Part shown: in pieces, positions 50,769 through 60,500 of the stretch
Numbering within the stretch: the stretch's first letter is position 1
Layout of the letters: each line of letters begins with the position of its first letter
Origin: Camarhynchus parvulus
Lineage: Eukaryota; Chordata; Aves; Passeriformes; Thraupidae
Reading direction: 5' to 3'
DNA: 64,000 nucleotides
Assembly (NCBI RefSeq): GCF_901933205.1
Contig: NC_044581.1
Location: forward strand, 7,240,001-7,304,000
Notes under the pieces: model-generated
The model's database searches: none
Told to the model about the DNA's origin: nothing
What the model saw: only the letters and a program-made list of their open reading frames with translations
Position numbers and translations under genes: made by a program

Positions 50769-52480
50769 GTGAACCAGCTTTAAGAAGATAAGGCAGAGGG
50801 GAAGCTACCAACCAGGTGGCACACAGAAACCACAGCCCAACTCTACCCAGAGAAGCACTTGGAAGAACAAGAGGTAACAGGGACAACCTGCCCCAGGGGA
50901 AATAGTTACTGAGCATAAGGAGAAATTCCTTCTGTGCAAGACTGGTGTAGCTGTGGTGTGGTTCTGATGCTCCAATGTGCATCATGCAAAAAAAGCAATG
51001 TGGTGATTTAAAACTCACTTGTAAGATGGCCAACACCAATCCATTGCCCACAGCTCTTCCACACAGCTGATGTCAGATCTGCCTTACATCCCCTGCTGAC
51101 TTCACAAGTTTTGCTACCACAGAGGAACTGGAGGAGCTGAGTATTGGAGAAAGTAAATGCCTGTGGAAAAAGATGTGTGGGTTTAATGGCAGGCTCTACA
51201 CAGAAGCTTGGGTACAAAATGATAGGTCTGTGATAGTCTACCCTGGGATGGGGTTGCTTACAGTCGCAGTTGGAGGGTTGTATGTCCTGGGTTAGAGTCT
51301 GACAAGCAGTTCCTGTGGCTGTGCCTCACTCTGTCCTGGAGAAGCAGAAGTTTGGGCACATGCATTCGTGGTTTGGCCCACTCCTCATGTTTTTCCACTG
51401 AAGCACTTTAGTATTTTTAGGCTGAAAGAGACGACTCTCTGCTATGCTGGAAGGATCAGGGCAGTCCTGTGCAGGCAGGACACTCAAAGGTGAAATACAG
51501 AGAGTGAAGTACAGGACTAAAAACCAGCCAGGAGCCACCATCCCTGCTCCCAACAAAGGTGGGGTTGAGGGTGGGAAGAAGGGGCTCCAAGGGGCTGGCT
51601 GGTGGCATGGAGAGCCTGCACACTCACATTAGCTGCTAGGCTCAGATGTCTGGATGAGAGAGCAGCAACCAGCCCCAGCATTTCCTGAAGCTCAGATGTC
51701 AGCTTTCCCTCCTCTGAGGACCTGAAGGATGCAGACCCACCTCTTCCAGGAAACCACCTGGCCCACACAGCCTGCTGCACTGCCAAGGCAATTGTGGCTG
51801 CAGGCTGTGCTGGCACTGAGGTCCAGCATGCAGAGCACAGCTCAGCCAGCAGCGTTGTTGGTGGGATTCAAGGCAGATGGGGAATGTCACAAGGACCAAG
51901 AGCTTCCACGGGGGCCAGTGCAAAGCTAACAGGGCTAGAAGTTACATTTGACCCTGCCAAAAAGGACCAGGGGTTGATGGAGGATGCCAGGTTCAATACA
52001 AGCCAAACATCTGCCTTGTGAATCAAGTAAACCACATTTTTACTTTCCTTCAGGAAAAACGGAGACCAGGAGATCAAGGGGAAGAGCAAAACCAGCACAC
52101 ACCAATGCAAGGAGGCTCCTGTGGCCCAGAATACCCCAAAACAGACCCCTTTAAAACATATTTTTGGCAAGGAGAGAGGACATGGGAAGACATGGGCTCC
52201 CAGCACGCTGGTGGCTGTGCAGCCACAGCTCTGGGCAGGGGGACCTGGTCTCTTGCTGGCTGCTGCCTCTGCACAGCCTAACAACGGCTGCAGGCACGCA
52301 TCGCTTTGGAAAGAATTTCACATTTTCCACAAACTTTATGGAAACCAAGAAATCCATTTAGGCACATCAAGAGGGGGGGTTGGGGCCTCGGGTGGAGAAG
52401 AAAAGAGAGGCACAAGGACATGGTGCCTGCAAAGGAGAACCGAACCAGGATGGGCAGAGGTTCCCAGACACACCAGACCA
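50769..52480. other. Intergenic downstream of SLC9A5
   Basis: Sequence beyond the SLC9A5 poly(A) site. No coding homology, repeat family or RNA gene recognised. Confidence 0.6.
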
Positions 52481-52484
52481 CAGC

Positions 52485-54123
52485 ATCTGCTCCAACTCCA
52501 GTTTATTGAACATTACAAAATACTCTGCATATATTTTCACATTATAACAATATCCTTGCAAATAATATATTAAGTATTGAGTCATTTGTGGTGCCCATGG
52601 CTACAGAAAACACTGACCCAACTAGAGATTTAGTATGGCCCAATATCAGAAATCAAAACTAGAATAAGTCATACCAGAAATGCAAAACTATATAAAAACC
52701 TTTTAAAAACCTCATGCTCATCTGGTGGAACAGGTACAGATCTGAAGGGCCTCTGCTGAGCCCTGCTGACAGGGCTGGGAGTCCCACCAGCTTACCTGCT
52801 CCACATTGGACTCACCCACCCAGTGCATCCAAGTGTCCCCTTGGCACCTGCTGTCTCAGCACACCCATAGAGCTGGAAAAGGCAGCCTTTTATCTGCTTT
52901 GGAGCATTAACAGCCCAGTCCAAGTCCCATTTTTCCCAAAGAGGAGTGACCCCCAACCCTCCTGCTCTGCCGGTGCCCAGCCATTGTGCTCTTTTGTGTG
53001 CTGAGCAGTTCTTGGGGTGCAACTCTTGGCTCTTGGGGTCACACCAGCAATAATTCCTCGTGTGGGCCACCAGCTCCCACGACCCTCTGAGGAGGGAACA
53101 GGGGTGGCTGGGATGCAGGTGTTGGGGACAGACCTTTGAAGATGCACACTGGTCACACCCATCACCCCTGTTCCTGATGTACATTCATACCTGCTGCTCG
53201 CTCCACTCCTTGCACCATGACCAGTCCTCCCAGCTGATGCACCCCAGGCAACTGGGAGACAAACGTGGGCAGAATGAACACCAAGGATGCTGTGCAGGGC
53301 AGCTGCCTCCCAGTGAAGCCAGAAAGCTGAGCACTGCAGCTGTTGGGAACACATCCAGGCGAGAGGTGCAAGGCTGGCACAGCAGGTTGGCTGCTGGAGG
53401 AGTCCCTGTGCGTACAGGTTTGCTAGCCCAGCTCCTGGTGGAGCCAAACCCCAGGAGCACTGCTCCCAGTCCTGAGAAAGCCATGGCTTTGCCTCTGTGG
53501 TGCCTCCAAAATCCGGGGAACACGCGGCTGTCGTGGCAAGGAGCCCATCTCTGAGCTCCATGCATGCTGTGAGGAACCAGCTCTGTGGCCACCTTGAAGT
53601 CAGTGGCTCAGTCACTGGGTGTGGGTGGGCTCTTGGGCACCAGGGCTGCTCTCAGCCCTTTTCCCAGAGACCTCCTGCTCACAGCCAGGCTGGAGACCAG
53701 CTCATACTCTTACACCCGTGAGCAGCCACAGCCCATTTTCCAGCAGCCACCAACTCAGGGCAGCACAGCCATGACAGGATCAAGTCTGTTTCGGATCCGA
53801 GCCCTGGGAGAAACATCTCTAACCTCCCAGCTGCAGAGATGTGTAGGGACCAGAGAGGAAGAATGAGGTGTGGGATCTGTGCCTTCCTGGGTGGACAGGG
53901 TCTGGTACCTGCTGTCGCAGCACAAAGACCAATTATTGACCAGGTTTGCATCAGCAGGCGCATGGGCAAAGCACACCCTGGAGAACAGCTCCAGGAGGAC
54001 TGGGTTCTCCTGCCACTCCTGGAGTTTATGGAGACACACACAAGCTTTGCAGTGCAAGACAGAGCAGTCACCAGGTCACAGCCTGTCTGCAGCTCTCAGC
54101 CCCTTCCCAATCCGCAGGGTGCC
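52485..54123 (-). other. SLC9A5: SLC9A5 3' untranslated region
   Basis: About 1.6 kb lies between the SLC9A5 stop and the AATAAA signal at 52502-52507. The last 200 bases of this stretch are AU-rich in the transcript sense, as typical for a vertebrate 3' UTR end. Reading frames here show no homology that I recognise. The cleavage site is inferred, not observed. Confidence 0.75.
52502..52507 (-). terminator. SLC9A5 poly(A) signal AATAAA
   Basis: On the minus strand TTCAATAAACTGG is preceded by an AU-rich tract and followed within 20-45 bases by the GU-rich element GGTCTGGTGTGTCTGG. The three parts together make a canonical polyadenylation site, placed correctly 3' of SLC9A5. Confidence 0.82.
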
Positions 54124-54590
54124 TCAGAGGTGGCTTGCTCTGTTGAACATCAGCCACCTGGGCTCTGCAGAGGGTGGCACCCTGCCCTGCTCCTCTGTGG
54201 CCATCAAAGGCTGCAGCTCCTGCTGCTCAGGACCGTCCGGGCTGCTGTCACTCTGTGACCGGCCGCTCTTGGAGATGTGGCTGGGGAACTGGAAGCAGGA
54301 GCCCTGCTCTGGCATCGCCTGGCTTGCAGACTGGGGCTGCTCCTCCAGCACAGGGCAGGCAAATCTCCTGTGCTGAGGTCCGCTCTCGATGCCTGGGGGG
54401 GAGGCGATGCTCTCCAGGGAGGAGATGCTTTGGTTCCACGCCTTCTGCATATCCACTGGCACGATTTTGGTGGTCTCCGAGGAGACATAAACAGCCAGAT
54501 CAGCCTGGTCTCCTTTCCATGGCAGCTCCTTCTCTGCCAGGGTTGGCGATGGAGGGATGATGCAGGGGCTGGGGCAGACATCCAGGCTGC
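54124..54590 (-). CDS. SLC9A5: SLC9A5 coding exon 16 (C-terminus and stop)
   Basis: This is the last coding exon, 467 bp; acceptor TCTCCAG|GCAG. It opens with [20 protein letters not shown], then [20 protein letters not shown], and ends FNRASHL with TGA at 54124-54126. The start and end match human NHE5 well; the central Pro/Gln/Ser-rich part is divergent. Confidence 0.96.
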
Positions 54591-57500
54591 CTGGAGATGC
54601 AGATGGAGGGACTGTGAGAGGGAGCTTGCACAGCTCTCAGTCTCTCCTTGGACCCTGCAAACATTGCAGAACCAACCACTACCAAATGGCCAGAGAACCC
54701 TAGAATACCCTGAGTTGGAAAGAACCCACAAGGATTATGGAGTCCAACTCCTTGCCCTATGCAGGACAACCCCAAGAATCACACCATGTGCTGGCCCAGG
54801 GATGCAGGACACAGAGAGGCTCTGCCATGCCTCCAGAGGACAGTGATTCTCCCATTCATGCTCTGTGGACTTTGCCCAGGCCATGGCAGCTTTGCTCCAC
54901 AGGCAGAGGAAGGATAAGCTACCCGATGTCAGCTGCCCTGGCATGGAGCATTGGTGCCTACCAGGAGTTGTCTTTCCCTGCAGGACCTCATCAGTGGCTC
55001 GAGCAACGAACACAATCCCCTCATCGTCCTCTTTCTCCGTCTCCGAGCTATCACTCTCCTCCTCCTCTGAGCTGACCATCACCAGGACAGGAGCTGCAGG
55101 CGGATGGAGGGGCTCGGTTTGGTGCCAGCACAACCCTGGTGCTGTCATCCCACCGAGCTGGCAGCGGGCAGGCACAGCAGGTACTCCCATCCCACACCAC
55201 CAGGTCCCCTTGCCAGGACCTGCCATCCTCACCTGCCACTGGCCTTACCTGCATCCTGCCAGGGGACATTTCTGTGAGTCTTCCCGTTGGGTGTCTCTTT
55301 GGTCAGAGAGATGTTCTTCTGTGAAAGAAGAGGAACTGGCTGGGACCTGCCCTGTGCAAAGCCCTAAACCCAAGAGGTGGTCCTGCAAGCCAGCCAACAT
55401 TGGCCATGCAGATTCCCACCCTGGCTACATGGCAGATGGTTTCTAGTCCTTAGGCTTTGCATCTTCATGGCCCCCCAAGGAACTGCTCAGCTGCAACGGC
55501 TTCAAAAGCCTCCAAAAAAAGAAGATACCTAAGATTCAACTTGAGGTGCAGTTCCACACTTCTGAGCCTGGATCTGCACCAGCACTGAGGCTGCTTTATG
55601 CTGAGTGCTCTTGCAAAACAAACCTGGGGCTCCTCCAGGGCTTTGCTCAGTGAAGAGCCACGCCACAGCACTGACGGCATGCTGGGGACACATGGACACA
55701 CAACACCTGCATGCTCACATGCAGCATCAACAGGGCTGAGAAGAGATGAAGTGCTCTCCCCTCTGGCTTTGGAGCTGCCAATGCCCTGCAACACTTCACC
55801 TGCTCCCCAAAAGGACCTCTCTTACTGCATCCCAGGGTGGCCAAATCCCAGAGCTAGGAAAACAACAGGAGCTTGGGGAGGACTTGCCTTTTTCCTGCCT
55901 TTTTCCTTCAGCCTGGCCTTGCTCTTGGAGGAGCAGACATTGTGCTTTGTGGACTTGAAGGTCTCCAGACGCCTCTTCATGTTCTGCCGGAAGATTTCTT
56001 TGTCTTGGCGCTCTTGTTTATCTGGAGAGATGAAGTGACGGCTGTAGCTGGCCTTGTACTGGCCGAGGGAGAGGCAAAGAGACACAGGGTGAGCAGCTGG
56101 CCCCACGGAGCGTGGTCCATCCCTGCTGCTGTCGCGGGTGCTGCTCCCCTCGGGGTCAGCCCCGCCATGCCCGGGAGCGCTCACCCGCCGCCGGGGCTTG
56201 TAGAGGCTCCCTCGCAGCACGTGGTGCATGGCAGCGTCCTCCTTGTCCCGGCGGCTGCGCACCGTGTCGATCACCTGCAGGTCCAGGCACGCCCCACTCC
56301 CGCTCTCCCTCCTGTGGGACATGGAGATGGACGGGCTGGGCTCCGTGCCAGCCCTGGTGCAACCCACTCCCAGGGAAGGGCGGCTGGGAGGTGACACAAG
56401 GTCTGTCCAGGAGCTCAGAGGGATGGCTGTACTCACAGGAGGTTTGTGACTGATGACTCTGACATGGACGTGCGGCTGGGCATGGAGGGCAGTGCCAGCT
56501 TGGCAGCCGAGTGCACGTGGCCACCCTGGGAGGTGGGAGGACAAAGCAGGCATCAGGACTGTCGCTCTGATTTTCTAAGATTTTCTAAGCCTTCTGATGT
56601 TTACATTTTTGTAGCAAACTTTCTCACGCACTTTCTGTAAATAACTTATTATTTTGCATTCTTTTATGGAAGAGGAGAAATTTGATGGACTGTTGGCTTG
56701 TCCAGTGTCATTGGAGAGGTGGCACTTTCACCCTCCAATCCACTGTCACTTTTGGAAAACTATAAATGTTGGAGTCAGAAAATAAACCTCCCTTTTCTTC
56801 ACCTTGAGAGCAGTGGTGTGTGTGCTCATGTTGTTTCGTGTCCTATAGTGACACAGGACAGCAAGGCCCCAGCTGGGATGGGCAGGTCCCCACTGCCTGC
56901 CCAGAGGGTGCACATGAAAGGAGGAACATACATGAGGGGAACCTCTCCTGCCAGGGCCATCCTGCTGCCTGGACACCACTGCTGCCTGTACCTGATCTAC
57001 AAAGCTGATGGCATCACGGATGTTCAGCTTGTAGTAAACATCCCAGATCTCATCCCGCAGCCTGTAGGCAGATTTCCGCATCAGGAGCTGGCTCAGGTAC
57101 TTCTTGTCAAACTGCTCCCACCTGCCATGAGATGAAGACACAGGCAGTTCAGCTCCCATGGGCTACCAGGGATATCTACCCACACAAGGCTGAGTGTCCC
57201 AAGTACAGCAAAGGGAGGCTGGGCACGCAGGACCTGGCTGTGCACAGGGACACACTGCCAGGGAGAGCAGGAGGGGAGGGGACATGGTGACCCTTCAGCC
57301 TGCCCGAGGGGAAGCCAGACACTGTTGGGTCTGTGAGAGGCAGTGGGAGTAGGACTGGGGCCACCCTGCTGGAGCACTTCCCCTGCAGGAAACAGGCTTT
57401 TTGCATCCTTTTCCTGTCCCTGTGCTGCAGATAAACACTGCCCAGGCAGGAACAGGGCTGTTCCCTCCTCAGTGCCCAGCACAGTTCCATCCATGAGGAG

Positions 57501-60500
57501 GCAGAGGGCCATTGCCACCAACATGGACACCCCAAGTTCTGACCTTGGCAAGCAATGTCAGCTCCACAGCATCCCCAGCCTGACCTCTCTCTGAGATGCT
57601 TTTGTGATCTTGGTCTGCTGCACAACAGCAGTCCAACGGTACCTATCCAGACTGATGGACAGACATACAGGCTTCCTGGTCCCACTGCCCTGTCCACAGC
57701 AGGGGTGTCCTCTTGTGAGAACCCTGAAGATGTCCCTGTGGCTGGCATGCATCTCCCATTCACTAACAGTCAGCAGCGGGTCCTAAGGCACTCACTTGTC
57801 CCGCCAGTAGTGGTAGCCATGGTGCCCCACGATGTCCTCCACCGCTGCCAAGATGTGGTCAAAGGCCTTGAGTGAGGGGAAGAGGGTGAGTGGTGGCAAG
57901 GCTGTGGGTGCCCTGGGGATGCCAAGGTCATACATGGTCCTTGCCCAGTCCCACATGTGAGGGGAGCTGGGGAGCCTCTGGCACTATCACTCACGTGCTC
58001 ATGCAGCTCCTCGTTCAGCGTGGGTTTGTGGTGGTCACTACGCTTCACCTTCAGCCACGTCACCAGGGGTTTGATGGTGAGGCCCTAGAATGGCAGGAGA
58101 AGGCAAGGGGAAGACTGGGAGGGTGAGAGGGTGCATGGCTGGGGCATGGGGAGCAGAAGCAGCACAAAGTGACTGGGGACAGTGGCTGTGCCAGCCATGC
58201 ACGCCCCAATCAACCTGACCCCTGTGCCATGGTGTGCACCCCCAGTCATCCTTCCCCTAAACTCATTTTCATCCTCCCTGTGGCTTTCCTTCCCAGGGCA
58301 CTGAATGCCAGAGCTGGGGCCCATCAGCAGCTTTGTAAAGAGAGCATCCTGGACAGGCATGCACTCTTGGAGCTTCTGGAGCCAGTCCCAGAACAAAATG
58401 CCAGTGGGAAAAGAAGGTGGGCCATGGCCCCACCATCACAACAGTGCCCATAGTGGTCCTGCCCACCTGCTGATGGATGGGGTGCCAGAAAGCACCGAGG
58501 ACCAAAGGTCACTTGAAAAAAGATACTTTCCCAAAACACATGTCCCCAGGCCAGTTCTGGGGCAAGAAAGCAGCACTGGAGGAGGGCACAGTGCCTGTCC
58601 TCACCTGCACAATGACAGTGAAGAACACCACCACGATGGTCGTTGCCACAAAGTAGTCCTTGGCTTTCACCTTTTCCCTGTCCAGCAGGATGACCAGGGC
58701 GAAGGCCACGGCCCCACGGAGGCCACCATATGACATGACCACCTGGTCGATCCTGTCCAGGGGGATGAGGCGGAAGCGGTTGAGCACGTACGTTTGGAGA
58801 ACAACACCTGGGGAAGAAGGAGGAGGAGAGCCTGGAATGCTGGGAGAACCCTGCCTGCTCCAGCAGCACAGCACAAAATCCCAGCCAGGATCCATGGCTG
58901 GCCTTGTGCCCCAATCTTTCTTGGGCAATATCCCTTTTTGGCATGAAAAGGGCTGTGTGCTAGCAGCCATAAACCCAGCAGGACAGACTGACCCACAGCT
59001 CTAAAGAGCAGGATAAAGAACAGGGTGCCCAGCACCAGTGCTGTGTCCCACGTCCACTTGGAGGTGTCCACAGCCGAGATGCCCAGAAACATGAAGATGA
59101 TGGTCTCTGAGCTGCTGGCCAGTGTCTTCATGGTGTACTTGACTGTGGTGCGGGATTTCTGGGAGATGTTGGCTTCCACATACTTCTTGCAGCAGATCCC
59201 ACAGAAGGTGACTCTGCAGAGGGGCAGGAGGAGATGGCATGGCCCTATGGCAGGATGAGGAGTGGGTCTACTCACTGCCTCTTGCTGCTCAGCACTGCAG
59301 CCCCAATTTCCTGGGCTCCCCTGGGCAGTACTCACGCCAGGATGGCAGAGAGCGAGACCATCTCGGCAGCCAGGTACGCCACGTAGGCCAGGAGGAAGAC
59401 GAAGAGCGGCTCGATGATGCGCACGCGCTTGGTGAACCGCGTGATCAAGGCCAGCAGGAAGGCAAAGAGCAGCCCCACGGCTGTGCCCCCCAGGCTCACC
59501 AGGAAGAAGGAGGCTGGAGGGAGGAGAAGTCTCATGTGAGCCATAAGGAAGTGGGCCCAGCTCCTGTGCCCCACAGCCGTGCCATGCTGGGCTGGCCAAG
59601 CACCCTGTTACCACCCAGGTCCCCTCCAAAGCATCCCATGGAGTGCAAAGCTTTGGATGATCCCAAAGCATCCCCTGGAGCACCTCTGCTGTGGGGCAGG
59701 CTGATAGAGTTGGGGCTGATGTTGGGGCTGTTCAGCCTGGAGAAGACCTCAGAAGCCCTTCCAGAAGCTGAAGAGTACTCCAAAAGGGCTGGAGAGGGAC
59801 TTTTGACATGGACATAGAATAACAGGACAAGGGGGAATGGCTTCAAACTGACAGAGGGCAGGATTAGATTGGGTATTAGGAAGAAATTCCTCCCTGTGAG
59901 GGTGATGAGGCCCTGGCACAGACTGGCTGTCCCATCCCTGGAAGTGTTCAAGGCCAGGCTGGGGGGGCAACCTGGTCTACTGGAAGGTGTCCCTGCTCAT
60001 GGCGGGGAGGCTGGAACAAGATGGTCTTTAAGGTTCCTTCCAGCCCACACAGTTCTGCAGTTCTATACTGATGGCCAGCATGTGACACATGGAGGTGACA
60101 GAGCTGTGGTGCTCAGTGCCCACCTTACAGGACAACAGCTCCTGCACTTGCCCCCCTCCACTTCCACAACAGAGGAGGAGGTGGAGGGGCTGGTGTGGCC
60201 ATTACTCACCTACCCCCTTCACGTAGTCTGTGGCGTGGATGTGCGCTGGGCCCAGCTCCACAAAAGAGTTGAAGACCTTGTACAGCACCTGCAGGCAAGG
60301 CAAATCCCTTGAGAAACACAGGGCATTGCCCTGCCTTGAGAGGGGCAGGAAGGGTCCTGTGGAAGAGACATTTTCCACCCCAAACCTGTCAGGTAACAGC
60401 TCATTTCAGCAGGCAAAGTCTCCCAGGGCCAGGAGAGAGGAAAGACCAAGAGAGCATGGCATGGGTCTGCCCCCAGTTCAGGATATCACCTACATCCTCT

